Notes: generated by a model from the letters alone, not told the origin. Shown: positions 17,024 to 26,226, numbered from the stretch's first letter. The stretch is DNA of 43,206 nt from Clostridia bacterium (GCA_017439545.1 JAFSIW010000071.1:1-43206); one strand, 5' to 3'. Program-made: numbers and translations.

Positions 17024-19642
17024 ATGATTTGGCATAGCGCAACCCAAAAGCAAGTCATTGAAGAACTGAATTCGAATCAATATAAGGGTCTGACCACAGG
17101 AGAAGCCTTAATGCGTGCCAGACGGGCCGGGCATCAAACCCCAAGTGGCGGTAAAGGCTTTTTGGGTGCCATTGTCATGAGGCAGTTAAAAAGCATTCCG
17201 CTGTTGATCATTACCGTTTCGGCTATCATCTGGTTTGCGGTGGATCTGATTATGCATAACGATACTTGGTGGAGTGCACTGGTGATGCTGTTTATTTGCC
17301 TGATGGGCGTGGGCATTGATATTACCAAGGCGGCGGTCTCTCACAGAGCAATGACCGCCCTGCGCAATCGGTCACAGCCCTCGGCTACCGTGCTGCGCAA
17401 CGGCGAGGAGACGGTGCTGCCTGCCCAAAGTCTGGTACCGGGCGACATTCTCTGCTTAAAGCAGGGGGATTATATTCCTGCTGATGCCCGTATTCTGCAA
17501 AGCGAGCAACTGCGCTGTGATGAAAGCACCTTGAGCGGTGAGCCGGTAGCGGTGGAAAAACAGGCAGACGAAGGTCTTTCGGATATCGTTCCCCTCAGCC
17601 GTCGCAGTAATATGGTGTTTGCCGGCTGTACCGTATCCCACGGCACGGCAACGGTCATTGTGGTGGCGGTGAATGAGGATACCGAATCGGCAAAAATGGT
17701 GCTGATTCATGAGGATAAACTGCAAGCAGAGACGCCTTTACAACAGCAATGGAAGGCATCTGCCCGTACCCTTGGCACCGCCGCCTTGGCGGTCTGCGCA
17801 TTGGTGTTTGTGCTGGGCGTGATCTTTGCCGACGGCAACTTCATCACACGGCTGGGCAGTTCCTTTATTACCTGCGCCGCTTTGGCCGCGGCAGTTATTC
17901 CCGAGAGTTTGGCTACTACCATTGCTACTGTGTTGGCGGTGGGTGTGGGGCGTATGATTCACCATAAATTGCTCATTCGTTCGATGAGCGGGGTGGAAAC
18001 CTTGGGTAAGATTTCGGTGATTTGTACCGATAAAACCGGTACGCTGACGGGGAACCATATGACCATGACCCGCATTTTTGCAGGCAAAGAGATCCTTTCT
18101 CTTGAAAACGAAACCCATCTGCCTGCCGAACTGAAGAATCTGCTGTTGATGGGCGCTATGTGCTGTGATGCCGACGTGGCGATCCAAAACGGCAAAGAAG
18201 TGGCGATGGGCGACCATACCGAGGCGGGGATCGTTTCGGCGGCGCACCGCTTCTCTAAAATTGATAAGCAAACTCTGAACGATATGTATCCTCGCTTGTG
18301 CGAGATTCCCTTTGATGCCGACCGCAAGCTGAAAACCTCGGTGAATATGATCGACGGTAAGCCGGTTGCCATTGTCAAGGGCGCACCGGATATTATTATC
18401 TCCCGTTGCAACCAATGCGATCAAAAAGAGGCAATCGAAGCCTCTCGCGCTATGGCAAAAGAGGCTCTTCGTGTGATTGGTATCGCCTTTAAGCCCTTGA
18501 GCGAAGCACCCTCTAACCCCACCGAGGAGGAACTGGAGCACGACTTGATCTTCGGCGGTCTGGTGGGTCTGGAGGATCCCCCCATCCCCGAAGCGGTTAC
18601 TGCTTTGGAACAAGCCAAAAAGGCAGGTATCCGCGTGGTGATGATGACAGGAGATCACGTGTCCACTGCAGTAGCTTCGGCACGACAAATGGGCATTATG
18701 ACCGAGGAATCGTCGGTCATTACCAATGATGAATTAACCTCTCTTTCGGATGAAGAATTGGACGATCTCATCGACCGCTTTGTGGTGTACGTGCGGCTGT
18801 CGGCCGAGAATAAAGAGCGTGTGGTTGCTTCCTTGCAACGCAAGGGTTGCATCGTTGCGGTAACGGGGGATCGGGTAGAAGACGCTCCCGTGCTGCGCAA
18901 GGCCGACGTTGGCTGTGCCATGGGGCAAAACGGAACCGATGTTGCCAAGGGCGCCGCTCACGCTGTGGTGCTGGATAATCATTTTGCTACCATTTTGTAC
19001 GGTGTTTCGGCAGGTCGGGGTATTTACGAGAATATTCGAAAAGCAATCGTGTTGACCGTCGGCTTTGGCATCGGTCTTGGCGTGCTGATGGTGCTGGGTC
19101 TGCTCATTTGGGGACAAATGCCCTTGAGTGCCGTACAGATCATGCTGCTTAACCTGCTGATTTCGGTGGCATCGGTATTGCCGCTGGGGTTAGAGCTTCC
19201 CGCCAATAAAGATCTGCTTGACCGCGCGCCTCGCACCATCGATCGGGTGCTGGATAAAAAGGGCAATCTGATGGCGCTGATTCAGGGCTTGCTGGTTGCC
19301 GCCGCGGCTTTGGTAGGCTTTGGTGTGGGTCAAATGCATCAAAACGGAAGTTCGGTAGCCTTTGCGGTGTTTGTACTGGCCCAGCTTTTGTGCGGTTTTT
19401 CGGCCCGTTCACCCTATTTGCTGATAAACGTTAAACGCCATCGGTTTAACCTGTGGCTGTTGCTGGGCGGCATTTTAGTGGTCGGCTTAATTACCCTGTT
19501 TCTCAACGTGCCCGCTTTGGGAACGCTGTTCGGCCTTTCGCCTGTGACCGGCGGTCAGATGTGGGTGTTGGTGATTGCCACCGTGATTCCCTTTATTGTG
19601 TTAGAGGCGCTGAAACTGTCTCCCTTACATCGCTCCCGTTAA
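17024..19642 (+). CDS. divergent P-type cation-transporting ATPase
   Basis: 872 residues with the P2 (calcium-pump-like) layout: cation-ATPase N domain, A domain with LSGEP in place of LTGES, M4 motif PESLATT (E294), phosphorylation site DKTGTLTGN (D336), KGAPD in the nucleotide-binding domain, TGDHVSTA, and six C-terminal membrane segments. Several conserved residues differ. The hinge motif TGDGVNDAP reads TGDRVEDAP (614-622). In M6 the NLVTD of calcium pumps reads NLLIS from N710, and M5 lacks an acidic residue. It may move another ion or be slow or regulatory. The ribosome site AAGGAGGGTGATCC is nearly the full complement of the 16S 3' end. No clear promoter is visible after the fakA terminator. 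Confidence 0.88.
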   Translation: MIWHSATQKQVIEELNSNQYKGLTTGEALMRARRAGHQTPSGGKGFLGAIVMRQLKSIPLLIITVSAIIWFAVDLIMHNDTWWSALVMLFICLMGVGIDITKAAVSHRAMTALRNRSQPSATVLRNGEETVLPAQSLVPGDILCLKQGDYIPADARILQSEQLRCDESTLSGEPVAVEKQADEGLSDIVPLSRRSNMVFAGCTVSHGTATVIVVAVNEDTESAKMVLIHEDKLQAETPLQQQWKASARTLGTAALAVCALVFVLGVIFADGNFITRLGSSFITCAALAAAVIPESLATTIATVLAVGVGRMIHHKLLIRSMSGVETLGKISVICTDKTGTLTGNHMTMTRIFAGKEILSLENETHLPAELKNLLLMGAMCCDADVAIQNGKEVAMGDHTEAGIVSAAHRFSKIDKQTLNDMYPRLCEIPFDADRKLKTSVNMIDGKPVAIVKGAPDIIISRCNQCDQKEAIEASRAMAKEALRVIGIAFKPLSEAPSNPTEEELEHDLIFGGLVGLEDPPIPEAVTALEQAKKAGIRVVMMTGDHVSTAVASARQMGIMTEESSVITNDELTSLSDEELDDLIDRFVVYVRLSAENKERVVASLQRKGCIVAVTGDRVEDAPVLRKADVGCAMGQNGTDVAKGAAHAVVLDNHFATILYGVSAGRGIYENIRKAIVLTVGFGIGLGVLMVLGLLIWGQMPLSAVQIMLLNLLISVASVLPLGLELPANKDLLDRAPRTIDRVLDKKGNLMALIQGLLVAAAALVGFGVGQMHQNGSSVAFAVFVLAQLLCGFSARSPYLLINVKRHRFNLWLLLGGILVVGLITLFLNVPALGTLFGLSPVTGGQMWVLVIATVIPFIVLEALKLSPLHRSR

Positions 19643-19663
19643 AACTGAAACATAAATAACGAA

Positions 19664-19695
19664 AACGGATTTGTCTTTTGACAAATCCGTTTTTT
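19664..19695. terminator. terminator between ATPase and DUF6440 genes
   Basis: A 12-bp perfect stem AACGGATTTGTC with loop TTTT and six Ts on the plus strand. It lies between convergent genes and has a shorter T run on the minus side. Confidence 0.85.
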
Positions 19696-19702
19696 GCGTA
19701 TC

Positions 19703-19882
19703 TTATTCGCTTGTTATGGGGGTAATGACAGGTTTTCCCTCTTTGTCTAATAAAACGGTTAACCCGCCCGAGTAGCCGGCACTGTGATATAAATAATTCA
19801 CACCGGTTTGTTTGTCCACCCAAACCTCTATTGCTGAAGCAGACTGAGAATAGGTTTTGATAAAACGTTTTTCTTTAGGCAT
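19703..19882 (-). CDS. small DUF6440-like protein
   Basis: 59 residues. The sequence RFIKTY, then VDKQTGVNYLYHSAGYSGGL and LLDKEGKPVI, matches the DUF6440 group of short proteins of unknown function common in Clostridia. There is no signal or membrane segment. The start at 19882 has GAGGA 7 nt upstream; a longer in-frame extension would run through the tRNA gene and is rejected. It lies directly downstream of tRNA-Leu with a hairpin between, so it is probably expressed by readthrough. Confidence 0.75.
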   Translation of the reverse strand: MPKEKRFIKTYSQSASAIEVWVDKQTGVNYLYHSAGYSGGLTVLLDKEGKPVITPITSE

Positions 19883-19900
19883 TGCTAATTCCTCTGCTGT

Positions 19901-19939
19901 AAAAATAATGTGACCCCCCGCTCTTATGAACGGAGGGTC
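19901..19939 (-). terminator. hairpin between tRNA-Leu and the DUF6440 gene
   Basis: On the minus strand GACCCTCCG pairs with CGGGGGGTC (19912-19939, one G-T pair), followed by ACATTATTTTT. It starts right after the encoded CCA end of the tRNA. Confidence 0.7.
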
Positions 19940-20026
19940 TGGTGCCGGTGATCGGGGTCGAACCGATACGGTGTCGCCACCACTGGATTTTGAGTCCAGC
20001 ACGTCTGCCAATTCCATCACACCGGC
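19940..20026 (-). tRNA. tRNA-Leu (anticodon CAA)
   Basis: 87 nt including an encoded CCA. The acceptor stem GCCGGTG/CACCGGC, anticodon stem CTGGA/TCCAG with loop CTCAAAA (anticodon CAA, reading UUG), a long variable arm typical of leucine tRNAs and the T-arm GGTTCGACCCC are all visible on the minus strand. Confidence 0.96.
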
Positions 20027-20038
20027 GAATGCTTGATT

Positions 20039-20067
20039 ATTATAACCCATCTGTTTTAAAAATGCAA
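20039..20067 (-). promoter_or_regulatory. promoter of tRNA-Leu
   Basis: Minus strand: TTGCAT (20062-20067), 17-nt spacer, TATAAT (20039-20044), about 12 nt before the mature tRNA 5' end. Confidence 0.8.
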
Positions 20068-20111
20068 CCCCTAATTTTAAAAAAATTAAAGTTTTTTCAC
20101 GGTAAAAAGGG

Positions 20112-20140
20112 TTTTCAAACCGGTGGATCTGTGGTATAAT
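20112..20140 (+). promoter_or_regulatory. promoter of secA
   Basis: TTTTCA (20112-20117), 17-nt spacer, extended -10 TGGTATAAT with TATAAT at 20135-20140. It is divergent from the tRNA promoter. Confidence 0.7.
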
Positions 20141-20176
20141 AATTTGAAATAGTATTTGTGTGAAAGAGGTAACGCT

Positions 20177-22921
20177 ATGGGACTTCTGTCTGCCTTGTTT
20201 GGCAATTACAGTAAAAAGGAAATTAAACGTATCGACCCGCTGGTACAAAAGGTGCTGGCGCTGGAAGAACAGTACAAAGGGATGACCGACGGGCAGTTAA
20301 AAGCCCAGACCCCCGCTTTAAAGGCTCGCTTGGCCGCAGGGGAGACGTTGGACGATATTTTGCCTGACGCATTTGCGGTATGTCGTGAAGCGGCCGACCG
20401 TGTATTGGGTATGCGCCATTTCTCCGTGCAGATCATCGGCGGTATCGTGTTACACCAAGGTCGCATTTCCGAAATGAAGACCGGTGAAGGCAAAACGTTG
20501 GTGGCAACCCTGCCTGCCTATCTGAACGCCCTGACCGGCGAAGGGGTGCACATTGTAACGGTGAACGATTACCTTGCCACCCGTGACTCGGAGTGGATGG
20601 GCAAGGTGTATACCTACCTTGGCCTTTCGGTAGGGCTGATCGTCCACGGACTGACCAACGACCAGCGCAGAGAGGCCTATGCCGCCGACATCACCTACGG
20701 CACCAATAATGAGATGGGCTTTGACTATCTGCGGGATAATATGGTGGTAGATCTGGCGCAAAAGGTGCAACGTGGTCACGCCTTTGCCATCGTGGACGAG
20801 GTGGACTCGATCTTGATTGACGAGGCCCGTACTCCCTTGATCATTTCGGGACAGGGCGAAAAGTCCAGCGAGCTGTACACCTTGGCAGATCGGTTTGCCC
20901 GTACCCTTAAAATGACTAAGGTGAAGGAAATTGACAGCAAAGAGGATACCGATGCCACCTATGAGGGGGATTATCTGGTAGACGAAAAAGCCAAAACCGC
21001 CACCTTGACTCCTGACGGGATGCGGAAAGCCGAGCAATTCTTTAAGGTGGAGAACATTTCTGATCCCGAAAACAACACCCTGCTGCATCACATCAACCAG
21101 GCCATTCGCGCCCACGGCATTATGCATCGGGATATTGACTATATGGTCAAAGACGGCGAGGTTATTATTGTTGACGAGTTCACCGGTCGTTTGATGCTGG
21201 GCCGTCGGTATAACGAGGGTCTGCATCAGGCAATCGAAGCCAAAGAAGGGGTGAAGGTGGCCCACGAAAGCAAGACGCTTGCCACCATTACCTTCCAAAA
21301 TTACTTCCGCCTGTACAAAAAATTATCGGGTATGACCGGTACGGCTATCACCGAGCAGGAGGAGTTTGGCGACATTTATCGGCTGGACGTGATCGAGATT
21401 CCCACCAATAAGCCGTTGGCTCGTGAGGATCTGCCTGATTCGGTATATAAGACCCAACAGGGCAAGTTGAATGCCATCATTCGCCAAATTGAAGAATGCC
21501 ACGCCAAAGGGCAACCGGTGCTGGTGGGTACCGTTTCCATTGAAAAATCGGAACAACTCAGCTCCCTGCTGAAAAAACGGGGCATTCCCCATAACGTGCT
21601 CAATGCCAAGCATCACGAAAAAGAAGCTCAGATCGTTGCTCAGGCGGGTAAGCTGGGTGCAGTAACCATTGCCACCAATATGGCGGGCCGCGGTACCGAC
21701 ATTATGCTGGGCGGTAATGCTGAATTCTTGGCTAAGTCCGATATGCGCAAGGCAGGGTATGATGAGGACGAAATTGAGAACGCCACCAGTTATTTTGAAA
21801 CCGACGACCAAGCCATTTTAGAGCAACGTCGGGTGTATCAGGAACTGTATCAACAGCATAAAGAAGCCATCGCTCCCGAGGCCGAGCAGGTTCGCGCGGC
21901 AGGCGGCTTGTATATCATTGGTACGGAACGTCACGATTCCCGCCGTATCGACAATCAGTTGCGGGGGCGTGCCGGCCGTCAAGGCGACCCCGGTGCCAGC
22001 CGTTTTTATCTTTCTATGGAAGACGATCTGATGCGGCTGTTCGGCGGCGAGCGGATGTATCGCATTATGGAGACCATGGGTGTGGACGAGAATCAGCCCA
22101 TCGACAGCAAATTGTTGTCGAACTCCCTTGAAACCGCCCAGGCCAACGTGGAATCCCGCAACTTTGCCGCCCGTAAGAGCGTGCTGGAGTTTGACGACGT
22201 AATGAACGTTCAGCGGGAAAAAATCTACTCACAGCGTGATATGGTGCTGGCAGGGGAGAGTCTGAAACCTCTGATCACCAAAATGATTCATCAGACCATT
22301 GAAGAAACCTGCGATCTGTTTATGGCAGACGAGCGTGTGGCGGATAACTGGAATCTGGATGGTCTGCGGTCTCATTTTATGGGCTGGCTGACCACGGCTG
22401 AGGATTTTAATTATTCGGTGGAAGAACTGAACGATATTCGTAAACAAGACGTAACTGACCTGCTTATGAACCGTGCGGATGAAATTTACGCCGCCAAAGA
22501 GGAAGAATACGGCGAGCAGACCATGGAACTGCTGGAACGTAAGATTCTGTTGCAAAACGTGGACCGCCATTGGATGGATCACATTGACGCAATGGACGAA
22601 CTGCGCAACGGCATTCGTTTGCGGGCATACGCTCAGCACAATCCCGTGGTGGAATACCGCAACGAAGGGTATGATATGTTCAACGCCATGAGCGACGCCA
22701 TTCGGGAAGAAACCGCCCGTATGATGCTGACGGTCAAGCTGGTGCGCCAAGAGGATCTGGAGCGCAAGCAGGTTGCTACCATCACCTCTGAAAACGTGGG
22801 CGGAGACGGCACGGTCAGCAAGACGGTGGTAAAAACCAAAGCCCAAAAGGTAGGGCGGAACGATCCTTGTCCTTGCGGAAGCGGCAAAAAGTACAAGAAG
22901 TGCTGCGGCGCTGAGGAATAA
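20177..22921 (+). CDS. secA: protein translocase motor ATPase SecA
   Basis: 914 residues; drives preproteins through SecYEG. Walker A MKTGEGKT (100-107), Walker B VDEVDSILIDEARTP (206-220), the helicase-like motif NMAGRGTDIMLGGNA, HRIDNQLRGRAGRQGD-like DSRRIDNQLRGRAGRQGDPG and a C-terminal zinc motif CPCGSGKKYKKCC (898-910) are all intact. The ATG at 20177 follows AAAGAGGT; the longer in-frame start has no ribosome site. It is monocistronic. Its neighbour is a cluster of secreted proteins, but that adjacency needs no functional link. Confidence 0.97.
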   Translation: MGLLSALFGNYSKKEIKRIDPLVQKVLALEEQYKGMTDGQLKAQTPALKARLAAGETLDDILPDAFAVCREAADRVLGMRHFSVQIIGGIVLHQGRISEMKTGEGKTLVATLPAYLNALTGEGVHIVTVNDYLATRDSEWMGKVYTYLGLSVGLIVHGLTNDQRREAYAADITYGTNNEMGFDYLRDNMVVDLAQKVQRGHAFAIVDEVDSILIDEARTPLIISGQGEKSSELYTLADRFARTLKMTKVKEIDSKEDTDATYEGDYLVDEKAKTATLTPDGMRKAEQFFKVENISDPENNTLLHHINQAIRAHGIMHRDIDYMVKDGEVIIVDEFTGRLMLGRRYNEGLHQAIEAKEGVKVAHESKTLATITFQNYFRLYKKLSGMTGTAITEQEEFGDIYRLDVIEIPTNKPLAREDLPDSVYKTQQGKLNAIIRQIEECHAKGQPVLVGTVSIEKSEQLSSLLKKRGIPHNVLNAKHHEKEAQIVAQAGKLGAVTIATNMAGRGTDIMLGGNAEFLAKSDMRKAGYDEDEIENATSYFETDDQAILEQRRVYQELYQQHKEAIAPEAEQVRAAGGLYIIGTERHDSRRIDNQLRGRAGRQGDPGASRFYLSMEDDLMRLFGGERMYRIMETMGVDENQPIDSKLLSNSLETAQANVESRNFAARKSVLEFDDVMNVQREKIYSQRDMVLAGESLKPLITKMIHQTIEETCDLFMADERVADNWNLDGLRSHFMGWLTTAEDFNYSVEELNDIRKQDVTDLLMNRADEIYAAKEEEYGEQTMELLERKILLQNVDRHWMDHIDAMDELRNGIRLRAYAQHNPVVEYRNEGYDMFNAMSDAIREETARMMLTVKLVRQEDLERKQVATITSENVGGDGTVSKTVVKTKAQKVGRNDPCPCGSGKKYKKCCGAEE

Positions 22922-22934
22922 ATAGCAAAAAAAT

Positions 22935-22983
22935 CCCCCCGTTAGAGGCGCACTTCCTTACGAAGTGCGCCTCTAGCGGGGGG
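22935..22983. terminator. very long bidirectional terminator, secA versus TasA-like cluster
   Basis: A 22-bp stem (22935-22956 with 22962-22983, one T-G pair) with loop CTTAC. A-rich sequence on the left gives a T7 run for minus-strand transcripts; the right flank TTATTAT is weaker for secA. Confidence 0.85.
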
Positions 22984-22997
22984 TTATTATGCTGTTA

Positions 22998-23588
22998 TCA
23001 GTTCCAAGAGCATTCCGCAAAGGCTTGGTCAAGAGTTAAATTATCCTGTTGTACAGCACAGTATTGAATATTGACGGTGAAATCATCAACCGAAGCGATT
23101 TGTTCTTTTGTAACGGTTGTTTTAACCGTGATTCTGCCGTTTAGGAACGCGTTATATTGGCTATCAACATCAGGAGTGCCAATCGTGGTATAATAATAGA
23201 TATCGCGATCGTCCGAATTAGAATCTGTGTAGGTATTAAACGTGTAAGTAGAATAACTGTTTGGTGAAAAACTTAAATATGTGTCACAACTGGCGCGATT
23301 CGTAGTATAAAGTCTCATAAACAAATAACAAGGTACACTGTTTGCCTTGACCGTTACGTTGGGGATGGCGAAATATTCACCCGGCACGATCTGTTGACTA
23401 TCGGAACCGTTGCCAAAAGAGAGGGTCAGATCAGTTCCCTTAAAGGTGTTGTTTGCCTCATTCGCAGCTTTAATCCAAATATAAGCGAATGTACCCGATA
23501 CGGTCAGCGTTACAACCAAGCACAACGAAACCACCAACAAAAGCGTACGCTTTTGGGCGGGCATGGCTTTTAAATGGTTTGCTTTCAT
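22998..23588 (-). CDS. exported TasA/camelysin-like protein (cluster member 5, 196 aa)
   Basis: 196 residues. The N-terminal membrane/signal segment (about 14-36) ends in GTFAYIW, like SipW-dependent signal peptides. It then follows the cluster pattern: GTDLTLSFGN, IVPGEYFAIPNVTVKANSVPCYLFMRL, a variable Tyr/Ser/Asn-rich middle, and the C-terminal signature YCAVQQDNLTLDQAF. There is no sortase motif or C-terminal membrane anchor. GGGGAG lies 9 nt before the ATG. It is the last gene of a four-gene operon, 38 nt after its neighbour. The family (TasA, camelysin, CalY) forms extracellular fibres or matrix in Bacillus; the same role here is inference. Confidence 0.75.
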   Translation of the reverse strand: MKANHLKAMPAQKRTLLLVVSLCLVVTLTVSGTFAYIWIKAANEANNTFKGTDLTLSFGNGSDSQQIVPGEYFAIPNVTVKANSVPCYLFMRLYTTNRASCDTYLSFSPNSYSTYTFNTYTDSNSDDRDIYYYTTIGTPDVDSQYNAFLNGRITVKTTVTKEQIASVDDFTVNIQYCAVQQDNLTLDQAFAECSWN

Positions 23589-23626
23589 ACGGTTTCACTC
23601 CCCGTAATAAGATAGGACATCTGCGA

Positions 23627-24241
23627 TCAGCCTAAGGCTTCTTTTGCTAATGCCAGTTGTTCGGCATCGTTACGGGCGTCGAATTGCACGGCACAAGCAG
23701 TAACTTTCACGCTGGGAGCAGAATTGGCAAAAAGGACGCTGTTATAACTGGAACTCTTGGTAATTTCTGGTTTTACCGTCAACTGGTCTTCTGCAAAAAT
23801 TGCTATAGCCTCGCTGCCGTAATCGCTATCGGTTAAAATTTGGTTGTGCTTGAGATATACGATGTTACCATTCTCTTCCACCGGCATCCAACGGCTATCG
23901 TAGGCATAGGTCAAATAGGTATCAAAATCGGCAGATTTCTCAACCTTGGCAAAGATCGCATAGTCAATATTCGAGGCGTTGGAGGTGACCACCCGAACAT
24001 CCACCGTGTTGATGGTGCTGCCGGGAATCAACTTATAATCCGCCTTGGGGTTGTTGTTACCTACGCTGAGTGCTAAGTTACTGCCTTTTAGGGTGATTAC
24101 CTGAGGGACGGGGCGGTGAATCAACCAAGCGTAGGTGACCGAACCGCCGACCGTAGCACAAACCAATAAAGCGGCGCACAAAATAATCAGCCAACGCTTA
24201 CGTTGCTTAGACACTACTTTTGCATGCATCGGTTGTTGCAT
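23627..24241 (-). CDS. exported TasA/camelysin-like protein (cluster member 4, 204 aa)
   Basis: 204 residues, start ATG at 24241 with AAGGAG 10 nt upstream. A basic N-terminus (KVVSKQRKRW) precedes a hydrophobic segment ending in VTYAWLIH. The body has GSNLALSVGNN, LIPGSTINTVDVRVV, then YLTYAYDSRWMPV, a five-residue loop EENGN and IVYLKHN, and the C-terminal ACAVQFDA. The short loop matters: it is the position where the two large paralogues carry an extra domain. The usual CYVFVK cysteine is absent (YAIFAKV). Confidence 0.72.
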   Translation of the reverse strand: MQQPMHAKVVSKQRKRWLIILCAALLVCATVGGSVTYAWLIHRPVPQVITLKGSNLALSVGNNNPKADYKLIPGSTINTVDVRVVTSNASNIDYAIFAKVEKSADFDTYLTYAYDSRWMPVEENGNIVYLKHNQILTDSDYGSEAIAIFAEDQLTVKPEITKSSSYNSVLFANSAPSVKVTACAVQFDARNDAEQLALAKEALG

Positions 24242-24281
24242 TACGGTCACACTCCTTTATTGAAAAGTAAGAAAAGAATCG

Positions 24282-24917
24282 TTATGATTCAAACTGTGCT
24301 AATGCCAGTTCGTAAGCAGACTCTAAGGTTTGCCCGGCGGTTTGCACCGCGCAAGCTTGGATCTTGAGGCCGGCGTATTTGGTACCGTCAGCAATGGCGG
24401 CATCCAAGTTTTGCAAGCGTTCTAACGGCAATTCCCAGTTGACACTCAATTCGTCGCCTGAAAAAACGCGCAACACTTTTTCAGTGCTTTGGTGAGGGAC
24501 CTGCACGTAATAAAAATTCAAGAAAAGGTCTTGTTGTGAGTCACCGTAGCGGGTCCAGTTGCTGGAATTTGCTACATTATATCCCACATAGTCAATTTGG
24601 GCACTGTTGTGGATCAAACCGGTGGTGTCAACGTCTTCAATCTTAATAAATACGTAGCAGGAAGGGCTGTTGGCAGGCACGGTTACGGCAGGAGCGGGAT
24701 CGAGTTTGAGCGACGTACCGGGGATCAACTGGCGGTTTTGTTGTTCGCCGGTGAGGGAAATGTACAACTGCCCGCCGGTTAATAGGTTTACATAGTTGTT
24801 TTCGGGCGCATCCGAAAGCCAGGCGAGGGAATTGTTAAGCAGGCAGCAGGAAAGAATGGCAATCATAAGCAATGCGATCACCAAAAAGCGGCCAACAGAA
24901 AAGAATCGGCTATGCAT
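24282..24917 (-). CDS. exported TasA/camelysin-like protein (cluster member 3, 211 aa)
   Basis: 211 residues. The hydrophobic N-terminus (about 10-34) contains SCCLLNNSLAWLSD, a SipW-type signal variant with two adjacent cysteines. Then GGQLYISLTGEQ, LIPGTSLKLDPAPAVTVPA and SCYVFIKIEDV precede the TasA-like core, with NWTRYGDSQQ as the short loop. The end is ACAVQTAGQTLESAYELAL. A GGAGGG ribosome site lies just upstream of the ATG. It is the second gene of the operon, 31 nt after member 2. Confidence 0.72.
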   Translation of the reverse strand: MHSRFFSVGRFLVIALLMIAILSCCLLNNSLAWLSDAPENNYVNLLTGGQLYISLTGEQQNRQLIPGTSLKLDPAPAVTVPANSPSCYVFIKIEDVDTTGLIHNSAQIDYVGYNVANSSNWTRYGDSQQDLFLNFYYVQVPHQSTEKVLRVFSGDELSVNWELPLERLQNLDAAIADGTKYAGLKIQACAVQTAGQTLESAYELALAQFES

Positions 24918-24948
24918 AGGGTTCCCTCCTTAAATAACTTGATACAAA

Positions 24949-26226
24949 TTATTGCAAATTGGGCTTTGCTAAGTCAAATGCTCTGGCAAGGGTGAGATTG
25001 GCTTGTTGAATGGCGTAAACCTTAAAACTAAGGGTCTCGCTGACGGATGCCAAGGTAGCATTGGTCAACTCTGCTCCGGTCGCCGCGTTGGTGGTACGGA
25101 ATTGCACGTACCCGTTGCTCATATTGCCGCCGTAATCGTCGGTGGCATTTAAGCCACGCAAAACGGTAAAGGTCTGATCGGCGGTGAAAGGCGCATCACC
25201 CTCAGCACCTACTAAACGGTAATAGTAGCCTTCGGTTTGATCATCCATAAACGGATTGTCAGAATCATTAAACGTAAAGGGGCGCATAGAAGCACGGTTA
25301 TACCACCACTGAGGGCCAAAGGCCCAAGCGCAATTGGCGCTACTGGGTTGGTTTTCGCAGGCAAAGTTCAGCTTAAAGGTGTTGGAGTCATCATCATTGC
25401 GGGGAAAACGGACCTCAAAGCCGAAACCGGATTTTGTGCCTTCGGTAAAGGTGAAAGGCTTCAGATTCTCTTGGGAATAGAAATATCCCGCATCGTTGTA
25501 AGCAATTTTATCGTAACCGAATCCGCCCTCTAACTTTACTGTCAAGTTATTACGTTCCACGCGAACCCCTGCGTCACCGTGCAAAGAACTTTCATTTGTT
25601 TGGACCATAGAAAGAGACGAATCGTTGGTTTGGGGGTCGGGATCGTAATACATCCGAATAGCGGCGGTGTCGTAAGTGGTGTACATTTTAATGTATGCGT
25701 ACACGTAGTTGCTGTCATAGGCTACCCACAGCTTTACGTCGTTGTTGGTGGTGCCGGTGTGTTCGGTGGTGCCGTCGGAGCTTAAATAACGGTGCAGATG
25801 ATCATTGTAGACGTCGTCAGTGGAATCAAAATACCACGTGGTATCCTTTTTATAAAGACTGTCTAACTCGCCGTCTATCACAAATCCGCCGTAGGGGAGC
25901 CAGCCTTTGTCGATATAATAATCCGCGTAATTGTTCAGACCGCCGGATTCCTCAGGTTTGAGAAATACGTAGCAGGGCTCACTGTTGGCTTTTACCGTAA
26001 CCGTGGGATTTTTCGCCACACGGTCGGCGGGGATGATGGTGTAATTCTGCCCGCTTGCTTCGGTTAGATCCACTTCGAGATCACTGCCGATAAAAACATT
26101 TTGAGGGGTTGCTTGGTAGCTATTCAGCCAAGCGGAGGTACCGCCGACCAATAAAGCCGTAACGGTGATCAAAATAATCGCCATAAACAGCACAGATTTC
26201 TTTTTAGGCAAGAAACGAGTAGACAC
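24949..26226 (-). CDS. TasA-like protein with inserted CBM9-like domain (cluster member 2, 425 aa)
   Basis: 425 residues from the GTG at 26226 (GGGAG 10 nt upstream). A longer TTG start would precede an unusual N-terminus and has a poorly spaced ribosome site. The signal segment (10-34) ends in GTSAWLN. TasA-like strands follow (GSDLEVDLTE, VAKNPTVTVKANSEPCYVFLK). At about 112-332 lies an extra domain: VIDGELDSLY, KLWVAYDSNYVYAYIKM, IRMYYDPDPQ and FGFEVRFPRND. Its order matches family 9 carbohydrate-binding modules (DGELD, YDxxYLYV, DP, GxxxEaxiP). The TasA fold resumes with GYYYRLVGAEGDAPF and ends VYAIQQANLTLARAFDLA. It is the first gene of a four-gene operon with its own promoter. Sugar binding is inferred, not shown. 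Confidence 0.72.
   Translation of the reverse strand: MSTRFLPKKKSVLFMAIILITVTALLVGGTSAWLNSYQATPQNVFIGSDLEVDLTEASGQNYTIIPADRVAKNPTVTVKANSEPCYVFLKPEESGGLNNYADYYIDKGWLPYGGFVIDGELDSLYKKDTTWYFDSTDDVYNDHLHRYLSSDGTTEHTGTTNNDVKLWVAYDSNYVYAYIKMYTTYDTAAIRMYYDPDPQTNDSSLSMVQTNESSLHGDAGVRVERNNLTVKLEGGFGYDKIAYNDAGYFYSQENLKPFTFTEGTKSGFGFEVRFPRNDDDSNTFKLNFACENQPSSANCAWAFGPQWWYNRASMRPFTFNDSDNPFMDDQTEGYYYRLVGAEGDAPFTADQTFTVLRGLNATDDYGGNMSNGYVQFRTTNAATGAELTNATLASVSETLSFKVYAIQQANLTLARAFDLAKPNLQ

Noticed and set aside
19703-20248. 181-residue version of the DUF6440 frame
   Set aside because: The extension runs through the complete tRNA-Leu gene, its promoter and a terminator; the ATG at 19882 with GAGGA is the real start.
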